Under the pieces are notes generated by a model. It was given only the letters and a program-made list of their open reading frames with translations, did no database searches and was not told the DNA's origin. The translations under genes and the position numbers were made by a program. 5,392 nucleotides of DNA from JADFNO01 sp965369945 (lineage in GTDB: Bacteria > Planctomycetota > Phycisphaerae > Phycisphaerales > SM1A02), in the NCBI GenBank assembly GCA_965369945.1, contig CBDUST010000300.1, positions 1 through 5,392 of the forward strand, written 5' to 3'. Numbering within the stretch: the first letter of the stretch is position 1; the number at the start of each line of letters is the position of its first letter. Of this stretch, positions 1 through 5,392 are shown in pieces.

Positions 1-2
1 AG

Positions 3-1376
3 AAAGCCGAGACCGAGTCAGCCAAGGTCCAGAACATGATGGAGAACATGCCGATTAACGTCATGCTCGCCGACGCGGACCTGAACATCGTTTATATGAA
101 TGCGACGTCGGTCAAGACGCTCCGATCGATCGAGCACCAGTTGTCGGTCAAGGTCGATCAAATCATGGGTATCTGCATCGACACCTTCCACAAGGATCCC
201 TCCTATCAGCGCAACATCATCTCCAACTACAAGACGATGCTTCCGCGCAATGCCGAGATCGTGATCGGTGAGGAAGACATCGATCTGCAAGTTGATCCAG
301 TGGTCGACAAGGACGGCGAGTTCATCGGCGCCATGGCGACCTGGACCGTGATCTCAGAGAAGAAGCGCATGGAGCGCGAGCAGGCGGAAGCCCAGGAGCG
401 CGAGCGCAAGGCGGCGGCCGCGATGGCCGAAGTCCTGGAGAACGTCGCAACCGGCACCAACCAGATCGATGCCGGTTCGCAACAGATCGCCAGCGCCAGC
501 CAGCAGCTCTCTGAGGGCGCATCCGAGCAGGCGTCGAACCTTGAAGAGATCAGCTCGTCGCTGGAAGAGATGTCCTCCATGACGAATCAGAATGCTGAGA
601 ACGCCAAGCAGGCGGCCGGGCTCTCCGAGGAGTCGCAGAAGTCTGCCGACAAGGGTCAGACGGAAATGACGCAGATGGCCGAGGCGATGGACGAGATCAA
701 GAAGTCCTCTGCTGAGATCTCCAAGATCATCAAGGTGATTGACGAGATCGCGTTCCAGACGAACCTGCTGGCGTTGAACGCAGCGGTCGAAGCGGCGCGG
801 GCCGGTGAGGCTGGCAAGGGATTTGCCGTGGTCGCCGAGGAAGTCCGCAACCTTGCCCAGCGATCCGCTGAGGCGGCTAAGAACACCTCTTCGATGATCG
901 AGGAGTCGACCCAGCGGGCCGACGCCGGCGTTTCTATCGCCCAACGCGTGGGCGAAGCGCTCGAGGAGATCGTGACCTCGACCGAGAAGGTCAACACCTT
1001 GCTCGGTGAGATCGCTTCGGCGTCGCAAGAGCAAGCCGACGGCATCGGCCAGGTCAACACGGGTGTCGGTGAGCTGGACAAGCTCACCCAAGCCAGCGCC
1101 GGCAACGCCGAGGAACTGGCCTCGGCTTCGCAAGAGACGGCGGCCCAGGTTGGGGCGATGCGCGAGGTTGTCGAGCGGTTCAACGCCGGTGGCGATGCAG
1201 GTGGCGCGCCCCCGGCGACCGCGGCGCCGGCGCAAGCCCCGAAACCCGCCGCCGCCGGTGTTGCCAGCCAAAAGGCTCGTCGCCCCGATCGCGCCGCCGG
1301 CACGGTAACCAAGGACGATTCTGCGGAGGCGCAAATCCCCCTTGACCGTAAGGACGAGGGCTTCGAGAGCTTTTAG
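3..1376 (+). CDS. Methyl-accepting chemotaxis protein with PAS sensor domain (5' partial)
   Basis: Chemoreceptor that would control the CheA kinase through CheW. The frame is open to the left edge, so the true start is outside the window; the Met at position 36 (residue 1 below) is internal. Seen: a PAS domain at about residues 1-108 (ENMPINVMLADADLNIVYMN), a charged Glu/Arg/Ala coiled-coil linker (109-130), then a long helical signalling domain. Its hairpin tip at 237-271 (EIAFQTNLLALNAAVEAARA, continuing to FAVVAEEVR) is the near-invariant CheA/CheW-binding signature. Candidate methylation Glu/Gln pairs are 170-171, 177-178, 332-333, 359-360 and 366-367. An Ala/Pro-rich linker (384-430) leads to the tail GFESF, which fits the CheR/CheB tether pattern. 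No membrane helix or HAMP domain is visible, so it may be cytoplasmic. The residues before Met1 (KAETESAKVQN) look like an inter-PAS linker, suggesting another PAS upstream. H52 and W103 match heme-PAS positions. The family call is very secure; the ligand is inferred. Confidence 0.96.
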   Translation, partial: KAETESAKVQNMMENMPINVMLADADLNIVYMNATSVKTLRSIEHQLSVKVDQIMGICIDTFHKDPSYQRNIISNYKTMLPRNAEIVIGEEDIDLQVDPVVDKDGEFIGAMATWTVISEKKRMEREQAEAQERERKAAAAMAEVLENVATGTNQIDAGSQQIASASQQLSEGASEQASNLEEISSSLEEMSSMTNQNAENAKQAAGLSEESQKSADKGQTEMTQMAEAMDEIKKSSAEISKIIKVIDEIAFQTNLLALNAAVEAARAGEAGKGFAVVAEEVRNLAQRSAEAAKNTSSMIEESTQRADAGVSIAQRVGEALEEIVTSTEKVNTLLGEIASASQEQADGIGQVNTGVGELDKLTQASAGNAEELASASQETAAQVGAMREVVERFNAGGDAGGAPPATAAPAQAPKPAAAGVASQKARRPDRAAGTVTKDDSAEAQIPLDRKDEGFESF

Positions 1377-1400
1377 GAGTCTCTCACTGGTCCCGGATAG

Positions 1401-1443
1401 GCCCGCTCGGCCGAAGGGTTGGTCCTCTCACGGCCGGGCGGGT
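1401..1443 (+). terminator. Probable intrinsic terminator of the chemoreceptor gene
   Basis: A 12-pair stem is formed by 1401-1412 (GCCCGCTCGGCC) and 1432-1443 (GGCCGGGCGGGT). It has two G-U wobble pairs and a 19-base loop that can itself pair weakly (AGG with CCT). It begins 25 bases after the chemoreceptor stop codon. The downstream tract (TTTCCTGTTG) is only moderately T-rich, so termination may be imperfect or assisted. On the other strand no T-run follows the stem, so it is unlikely to terminate the converging leftward genes. Confidence 0.6.
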
Positions 1444-1478
1444 TTCCTGTTGCATCCGTACTCGAGTTCGTGTGTCGC

Positions 1479-1498
1479 TGAGACAGGCCGGAGTCTCA
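1479..1498. other. Short inverted repeat just past the metalloprotease stop codon
   Basis: TGAGAC (1479-1484) and GTCTCA (1493-1498) form a 6-pair stem around an 8-base loop. It lies five bases beyond the end of the leftward metalloprotease-like gene, where a terminator would be expected. Neither strand shows a T-run after it, so it could be a weak terminator, a transcript-end-stabilising hairpin, or chance. Confidence 0.25.
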
Positions 1499-1503
1499 CG
1501 GGC

Positions 1504-2241
1504 TCAGGCGAACAGATCGAGGGATCGAGCTGAGGTTAGCTGCTCAATGCTTCCCGCCGCGGCGGCATAGGGATTCGAAAGATTGACCGTAGCTAGTTGA
1601 TCGGCAACGGCGCCATCCGTTTGCTGCCCGTCATCGGTGGCCGACGTCGTTGCCTGTGTTGGGTTGCGTTTCTGCGCGGTCAACTCGACTCGAGCCTGTT
1701 GCTCGGCCCGCCTGGCTTGAGCGGCGATTCTTCGATCTGCACCCGAAGGATCAGCCGGGGCAAGCGCCGCGCGCTGTACCTGTTGCATCTTGCGAATCGT
1801 CGCAACTGGATCACCTTCGACTGGTGAGAGATCGATCGGCACACTGCCTTCAACCGCGTAGCGCTTTCCATCGGAGCCTTGAGTGAATTGGAGCGAGATC
1901 GCGCCGGCATGTGATCCACCAGCAGCACGATGAGCCTGCTCGTGGGTGCGTACTTCTTTATCACGCTGCTTGAGCTTAGTTAGCTCCGCGCGGTCTCGGC
2001 CGGTCAACTGCTCCTGAGCGAGCCGGCCACCGACTCCACTTGGCTCGGAAGTCGTGAACGCCGTCTTTGCCGCAAAGGATCGAGCTGCCAGCGACAGCTC
2101 AACCGAGTCACGACGAACTGGTCCTGCCACAGGCTCGGTGCGCTGGACCGGCTGCACCATACGCGCCAGGCGAGGCCTCAACCCGGTGGTGGCAGCGATC
2201 ACTCCACCCACGGCTGCCATGGCACTGATGGGATCGAACAT
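1504..2241 (-). CDS. SprA-related putative zinc metalloprotease (HEQAH)
   Basis: A 245-residue protein. The core at about residues 84-178 matches what I know of the SprA-related family (annotated in databases as 'putative metalloprotease CJM1_0395 family'): ELTKLKQRDKEVRTHEQAH, then a segment around GKRYAVEGSVPIDLSPVEGD, then ATIRKMQQVQRAALAPADPS. HEQAH (H100, E101, H104) is a zincin-type zinc site; the third ligand is not obvious. The N-terminus has a short hydrophobic stretch (residues 5-21) that is too weak and Gly/Ala-rich to be a clear signal peptide. Residues 25-80 and 180-245 look low-complexity or disordered (Arg/Pro-rich, then Gln/Ala/Thr-rich), and DSVELS at 45-50 precedes the core. 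Start chosen at 2241 because AAGGAGG precedes it by 10 bases. It is the last of three leftward genes, 100 bases after the stress-protein gene. The biochemical role of the family is not known to me; protease activity is inferred from the motif alone. Confidence 0.85.
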   Translation of the reverse strand: MFDPISAMAAVGGVIAATTGLRPRLARMVQPVQRTEPVAGPVRRDSVELSLAARSFAAKTAFTTSEPSGVGGRLAQEQLTGRDRAELTKLKQRDKEVRTHEQAHRAAGGSHAGAISLQFTQGSDGKRYAVEGSVPIDLSPVEGDPVATIRKMQQVQRAALAPADPSGADRRIAAQARRAEQQARVELTAQKRNPTQATTSATDDGQQTDGAVADQLATVNLSNPYAAAAGSIEQLTSARSLDLFA

Positions 2242-2251
2242 GCGGCCTGAG

Positions 2252-2258
2252 CCTCCTT
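2252..2258 (-). promoter_or_regulatory. Ribosome binding site fixing the metalloprotease start
   Basis: AAGGAGG on the - strand lies 10 bases before the ATG at 2241. It supports that Met over internal Met codons (residues 8 and 28). Confidence 0.7.
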
Positions 2259-2341
2259 CGCATCCTCCCTATCGACGAACAGCGCCGACCAGTTCACGCC
2301 AAGCGATTCGATATGGTTATCTGACGTTGAAGCCGGGCCGA

Positions 2342-3169
2342 TTACTGCGTCAGGAACAGCGGCACGTCCGCGTTTTGCAGGCAATGCAGGGCCGTATCAC
2401 CGAGCAGACGCTTGAAGATGCGGGCACGAGAGGTCGAGCCGAGAACGATCAGATCAACCTCACTCTGTTGGGCGTACTCAAGTAGATGATCGCGAGGCCC
2501 GCCGTCCACATGCTCGGTCTGGACGGCAAGCCCATGAGCGCGGCAATAACTCGACGCATCGGACAAGAGCGTTTCGCTCTCTTGCGGCGTCATGTCGAAG
2601 CACACGATTTGCAGCGCGATGTCCGGCCAGAGATCCATCTGCACGAACTGCTTGAGCGCCTTGGCCGACTCCATTGAGCCGTTATAGGCCACGAGTACCT
2701 TGCGGATGGGCCGGTACGCTTTGGGCACGGCGAGAATCGGTCGCACGCCGTCGCTGATCAGGCGAATCAAGACGTCGTCGGGATTCTCAACGACGCCGTA
2801 CTCGAACAGTCCTCGAAGCCCGGCAATCGTCAGATCGTGATAGCGCCAAAGCGCAATGAGCTGGTCGAATGGATCGCCCGTCTCTCGATCGACGCAATGG
2901 ATCATTCCGGCGTCGGCGCAGGCCTGCTCGAAGTCCGCAATCGCCTGCTCCACGTGCTCTTCGGTGACGTGGATGCGATGCTCCGCGAGGCTCGCCGCCG
3001 CCGCGCCGCCGCCCACCGGCACCGGTCCAACCTTCATCAACTTTGCAATATCAACGTCGGTAACGCCCGTCACTTCCGCGTTGTGCAACTTCGCCAGCTC
3101 GAGCGCGTACTTTGTCGCGGTTGCCGTGAACGGCGTACCGCTGAGGGCGACAAGAATTCGCTTGATCAT
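2342..3169 (-). CDS. Universal stress protein, two tandem UspA domains
   Basis: A 275-residue cytoplasmic protein made of two Usp folds. Domain 1 (about 1-149) begins IKRILVALSGTPFTATATKY and ends GVRPILAVP. Domain 2 (about 155-275) begins IRKVLVAYNGSMESAKAL and ends IVLGSTSRARIFKRLLGDTA then NADVPLFLTQ. In ATP-binding Usps the second-domain signature is G-x2-G-x9-G-(S/T). Here it reads G244-x2-S247-x9-G257-D258, so the second Gly and the last Ser/Thr are changed; domain 1 has no such loop. Nucleotide binding is therefore uncertain. A Gly/Ala-rich insert (GPVPVGGGAAAAS, 48-60) sits in domain 1. The start at 3169 is supported by GGAGGAAGG with 8 bases between GGAGG and ATG. The gene begins 37 bases after the antiporter stop, so co-transcription is likely; Usp genes next to ion transporters are common and suggest a stress or regulatory link, which is inference. 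The fold assignment is secure. Confidence 0.93.
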   Translation of the reverse strand: MIKRILVALSGTPFTATATKYALELAKLHNAEVTGVTDVDIAKLMKVGPVPVGGGAAAASLAEHRIHVTEEHVEQAIADFEQACADAGMIHCVDRETGDPFDQLIALWRYHDLTIAGLRGLFEYGVVENPDDVLIRLISDGVRPILAVPKAYRPIRKVLVAYNGSMESAKALKQFVQMDLWPDIALQIVCFDMTPQESETLLSDASSYCRAHGLAVQTEHVDGGPRDHLLEYAQQSEVDLIVLGSTSRARIFKRLLGDTALHCLQNADVPLFLTQ

Positions 3170-3173
3170 CGAA

Positions 3174-3182
3174 CCTTCCTCC
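3174..3182 (-). promoter_or_regulatory. Ribosome binding site of the universal stress protein gene
   Basis: GGAGGAAGG on the - strand, inside the 37-base gap after the antiporter gene. The gap leaves little room for a separate promoter, which favours an antiporter-Usp operon. Confidence 0.7.
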
Positions 3183-3206
3183 GGGGCACACTCAGAGTTT
3201 GAACGG

Positions 3207-4706
3207 CTACCAGCGAATTAGGAACAGTAGCATGATAATGAAGAATACCGGAAGGAGGACCGGTATGCTGTACTTGATCATGTAGCCGAAGAAGCTGGGC
3301 ATCTTCAGGCCGGTCTGCTCGGCAATGGCTTTGACCATGAAGTTGGGACCGTTGCCGATATAGGTCATCGCCCCCATGAAAACAGCGCCGAGGCTGATGG
3401 CGGTGAGGTAGGCGGCGTTGATCACCCCATGTCCGCCGAGTTGCACCATCTCGGCGTCAGCATCTTGGGGCAGCGTCTTGGCTGTCTCAAAAAACACGAC
3501 ATACGTTGGGGCATTATCTAAGAAGCTCGAGAGCGAACCGGTCGCCCAGAAGAACTCCCAGGGCGTGTCGATACCAAGATGCGCCCCTTGTGCTTTGAGG
3601 TATTCGATCGCCACCTGCATGGTGATAAAGATGCCGACGAACAGCGCCGCCACCTCGAGGATCGCGGCGTAGTTGAACTTGTTGTACGCCCGCACGCCCT
3701 TGGGCGTCCTCCAAAGCGACAGCGCAACCAACCCCAACATCAACAGCTCGCGCATGAATGGGAAGGGCCGGAACGTTGTGCCGGGAATGGTTTTGTTTGG
3801 ATCGACCAGGGCCACACAGACGACAACACCGCCCAGGATCACGAGATTCACCCAGCCGGTGAGTCGCAGCGGCTGCTTTTGTGTCTCGTCGAGGCGAATG
3901 TCGGCCGGCGTTTCCTTCTTGTATGCCTTGGAGTCCCAGATGAAGTAGATCACCAGCAGGATCACGCAACAGACCGCCCACGGCCCCCACAGACTCATGG
4001 TCCAGAGGAACGGCACGCCGAAGAGATACCCCAGAAACAGCGGAGGGTCTCCGATCGGCAGCAGTGTCCCGCCGACGTTGCTCACCAGGAAGATGAAGAA
4101 GATCACCGTGTGGATGACGTGCTTGCGCTCTGAGTTGGTCTGGAGCAATGGACGAATCAGCAACATGCTGGCGCCTGTGGTCCCGATGAAGCTGGCGATG
4201 AGAGCGCCGACCGCCAGGAACGTGGTGTTGGTCAGCGGCCGGGCCGCCAAGTCGCCCTTTAGAGAGATTCCGCCGCTGATCACATACAAACAAAACAGCA
4301 AGACGATGAACGGGATGTACTCCGCGACGATCGCGTGTTCAAGCACCGTCGGTATCTTCGCCAAGCCGAAGAAACACCAGTAGTACAGCAATGTCAGCGC
4401 GGAGAAACCCAAGGCGACGCCGAACCGATTGCGATTGCTCTCCCACCAATGGTGTGTCCACGGCAATAGCGGCAACACGGCGATACAGCCAAGCATCCCT
4501 ACGAAAGGCAGAATGCCCAGGCCCCACCAGGGGGGTGCTTGGGGATGCGCCACATGCGTCGGTCCGTGATGATTCAGCGACAAGAAGATGAGTGCGCCGA
4601 CCGCCAGCGCTCCGCCGATGATCGCCAGCCAACTCATGGGGCTGAGGCGCGTCTGGGACGTTGGGTGAATTGCCTCTGGCATCTCGGCCGTAAAATGCGT
4701 GCTCAT
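3207..4706 (-). CDS. Na+/H+ antiporter-like carrier (NhaD/CitMHS-type, ion-transporter superfamily)
   Basis: A 499-residue inner-membrane carrier with about 12-13 hydrophobic helices (for example 25-45, 62-80, 96-116, 128-146, 160-187, 197-213, 233-257, 283-302, 345-370, 385-408, 427-448, 474-497). The motifs come in pairs, as in two inverted halves of the ion-transporter superfamily: SNVGGTLLPIGDPPLFLGY (209-227), resembling the SNxGG...PxGD region of NhaD antiporters, and SSFLDNAPTYVVF (393-405) followed by YIGNGPNFM (449-457). Other features are LPWTHHWWESN (81-91) and a GTTGASMLLIRPLL stretch (175-188). Close relatives are usually annotated 'sodium:proton antiporter' or putative citrate transporter (CitMHS_2); the substrate has rarely been tested and cannot be read from sequence. 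Residues 1-60 add a polar N-terminus, one helix and a His-containing loop (NHHGPTHVAHP). The start at 4706 has AGGAGGG close upstream. It is the first gene of the leftward group, followed 37 bases later by the stress protein gene. Confidence 0.9.
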   Translation of the reverse strand: MSTHFTAEMPEAIHPTSQTRLSPMSWLAIIGGALAVGALIFLSLNHHGPTHVAHPQAPPWWGLGILPFVGMLGCIAVLPLLPWTHHWWESNRNRFGVALGFSALTLLYYWCFFGLAKIPTVLEHAIVAEYIPFIVLLFCLYVISGGISLKGDLAARPLTNTTFLAVGALIASFIGTTGASMLLIRPLLQTNSERKHVIHTVIFFIFLVSNVGGTLLPIGDPPLFLGYLFGVPFLWTMSLWGPWAVCCVILLVIYFIWDSKAYKKETPADIRLDETQKQPLRLTGWVNLVILGGVVVCVALVDPNKTIPGTTFRPFPFMRELLMLGLVALSLWRTPKGVRAYNKFNYAAILEVAALFVGIFITMQVAIEYLKAQGAHLGIDTPWEFFWATGSLSSFLDNAPTYVVFFETAKTLPQDADAEMVQLGGHGVINAAYLTAISLGAVFMGAMTYIGNGPNFMVKAIAEQTGLKMPSFFGYMIKYSIPVLLPVFFIIMLLFLIRW

Positions 4707-4710
4707 ACGA

Positions 4711-4717
4711 CCCTCCT
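4711..4717 (-). promoter_or_regulatory. Ribosome binding site of the antiporter gene
   Basis: AGGAGGG on the - strand, with 5 bases between GGAGG and the ATG at 4706. It decides the start in favour of the longer form rather than the internal Met24 (position 4637), which lies just before the first hydrophobic helix. Confidence 0.65.
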
Positions 4718-5167
4718 AGGCACTGCACGCACGGCCCGTCGAGGGACCCGAGCCGATCACGGTCGGATCAAGGGGGCGTAGCCTACAGGAACTAGCGGAG
4801 CTTGGGATGGAGAACCCCTGGTTGCGATTGCGGCGCCGAGCGCGCGTGGTTGGTATCGGCGTTCTGAACGTCGGGCTGAATTCGACGGTCTTGGGATAGG
4901 CTTACGCACTTTGCGGTGCGAGCGAGTTGACTTCGTAGACCGGCCCCGAAGGTCCGTTCTTGCTGGCGGCTGGCTCCCCGCTGATCACCGACTGGCGAGG
5001 AGCGCCCACTCGAAGCTCTCGCCTCCCCAAAGCAGGCCTACGTCCACCCTGCCCACCGACTGGGGTCGTATAGACTTAGAGAATGCAATTGCATTGGGCC
5101 CGCAAAGGTGGGGTAATGCCGCGGCGTAGGTCCCTTGGATCGCTGACCCATCGGTGGTCGTACTGCC
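4718..5167. other. Divergent intergenic region, no convincing gene
   Basis: The gap between the leftward antiporter gene and the rightward beta-helix gene must hold promoters for both, but I find no clear sigma-70-type -35/-10 pair on either strand. The best rightward candidate is TTGCAT (5089-5094) with GGTAAT (5112-5117) at 17-base spacing, which is weak. Small inverted repeats occur: CGCAC/GTGCG at 4905-4920, CGTCG/CGACG at 4869-4887, and an imperfect nine-pair hairpin with one bulge at 4994-5023 (GGCGAGGAGC with GCTCTCGCC). None has a terminator-like T-run. A 10-base direct repeat, CACCGACTGG, is at 4986-4995 and 5054-5063. Short open frames here lack ribosome sites and recognisable protein character. 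Confidence 0.5.
5082..5095. promoter_or_regulatory. Perfect 14-base palindrome, candidate operator
   Basis: AATGCAATTGCATT reads the same on both strands, without a spacer, in an otherwise GC-rich gap. It lies 88 bases before the beta-helix gene start and overlaps a weak candidate -35 element (TTGCAT, 5089-5094). This is the geometry expected of a dimeric regulator site, but I cannot name the regulator, and a single occurrence is weak evidence. Confidence 0.3.
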
Positions 5168-5175
5168 AAAGGAGG
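5168..5175 (+). promoter_or_regulatory. Strong ribosome binding site of the beta-helix gene
   Basis: AAAGGAGG with 8 bases to the ATG at 5184, a near-consensus Shine-Dalgarno sequence. It fixes the start of a gene that runs off the right edge. Confidence 0.75.
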
Positions 5176-5183
5176 CCGGAGCC

Positions 5184-5392
5184 ATGAACCACCGAGCACC
5201 CTTGAAGCTCCTGGCGGCGATCGTGTTTCTCGGTTCGACCGCATGGGCAGATGTTATCCACGTGCCCGATGACTACCCGACGATTCAGCAGGCAATTGAT
5301 GCCGCAGTCGATGGCGATGAGATCATCGTTTCGCGGGGCACCTACGTCGAAGACATCGACTTCCTTAGCAAAACTATCATCGTCCGTAGTAC
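5184..5392 (+). CDS. Secreted right-handed beta-helix protein (3' partial)
   Basis: The first 69 codons of a gene that continues past the right edge. Residues 1-22 form a classical Sec signal peptide: basic start (NHR, K8), hydrophobic core LLAAIVFLG, and cleavage site TAWA before D23. The mature protein opens with VIHVPDDYPTIQQAIDAA, then GDEIIVSRGTYVEDIDF and KTIIVRS. This is the standard first coil of pectate-lyase-like parallel beta-helix proteins, in which 'tIq.AIdaA.dGD.I.V.pGtY.E.i.f.gK.I.v.s' is a recurring pattern. Such proteins are exported and are often large, with cell-surface anchors or dockerin-like tails in planctomycetes. The part that would show a catalytic site or anchor is missing, so no enzymatic activity can be assigned. 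Its strong ribosome site and the palindrome upstream suggest its own promoter. Confidence 0.88.
   Translation, partial: MNHRAPLKLLAAIVFLGSTAWADVIHVPDDYPTIQQAIDAAVDGDEIIVSRGTYVEDIDFLSKTIIVRS

Noticed and set aside
354..1334. Long open frame on the - strand opposite the chemoreceptor gene (326 codons), with a second one at 656-1312.
   Set aside because: The chemoreceptor frame is beyond doubt, and these antisense translations are Arg/Leu- or Ala/Ser-rich mirror images of its codon bias, without family motifs or ribosome sites.
2259..2341. Possible separate promoter for the metalloprotease gene, around the AT-rich stretch near 2309-2321.
   Set aside because: No -35/-10 pair with acceptable match and spacing could be found on the - strand; left open rather than annotated.
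3514..4293. Open frame of 259 codons on the - strand, in another frame within the antiporter gene, and 184 codons on the + strand at 3579-4133.
   Set aside because: Both lie inside the antiporter gene, whose helices and motifs are clear. The translations are rich in Arg, Gln and His, typical of shifted GC-rich frames.
4994..5023. Imperfect hairpin (nine pairs, one bulge, 11-base loop) considered as a terminator or structured RNA.
   Set aside because: No T-run follows on either strand, no gene ends nearby, and hairpins of this quality are expected by chance at this GC content.
4911..5129. Possible 72-codon + strand gene in the divergent gap.
   Set aside because: It would use a TTG start with no ribosome site, its composition resembles random GC-rich translation, and it has no recognisable domain.
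4985..5261. Three overlapping short - strand open frames across the divergent gap and beta-helix gene start.
   Set aside because: They overlap each other and the signal-peptide region of the beta-helix gene and have no coding character.
1..5392. tRNA/rRNA genes, CRISPR repeats, insertion-sequence ends and riboswitches.
   Set aside because: No T-loop-like GTTCGAATCC words in a cloverleaf context, no regularly spaced repeats, no transposase or long terminal inverted repeats, and no recognisable riboswitch core were seen.

Overview
The window reads as GC-rich chromosomal DNA of a free-living, motile bacterium. My best guess is Planctomycetota, perhaps a Phycisphaerae-like lineage. The main reason is the gene at the right edge, a signal peptide followed at once by a pectate-lyase-like beta-helix start (VPDDYPTIQQAIDAA...GDEIIVSRGTY). 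That arrangement is very common in secreted planctomycete proteins. The antiporter and chemoreceptor types are compatible with this, but other phyla carry them too. The assignment is an inference. I see no rRNA or tRNA, insertion sequence, CRISPR array or phage gene.

Layout from left to right. (1) Positions 3-1376, + strand: the C-terminal part of a soluble-looking PAS methyl-accepting chemotaxis protein whose start lies left of the window. It is followed by a GC-rich hairpin that probably terminates its transcript. (2) Positions 4706 down to 1504, - strand: three well-spaced genes reading leftwards. They encode a 12-13 helix Na+/H+ antiporter-like carrier of the ion-transporter superfamily, a two-domain universal stress protein 37 bases downstream, and, after a 100-base gap, a small HExxH protein of the SprA-related putative metalloprotease family. 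This group converges on the chemoreceptor gene. (3) Positions 4707-5183: a 477-base gap between divergent genes, without a convincing gene but with a perfect 14-base palindrome. (4) Positions 5184 to the right edge, + strand: the first 69 codons of a secreted beta-helix protein.

How the genes may work together: the antiporter and stress protein are close enough to be co-transcribed and fit an ion/pH-homeostasis and stress unit. The metalloprotease-like gene may be read on from them or have its own start. The chemoreceptor is a separate unit. Its PAS domain carries a His and a Trp placed as in the heme-binding PAS of Aer2-type oxygen receptors, and its C-terminus ends in a possible tether for the adaptation enzymes. 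These are the two most specific functional hints in the window. No complete new system is evident; the best candidates for a second look are the putative heme-PAS receptor and the antiporter/USP/metalloprotease cluster.
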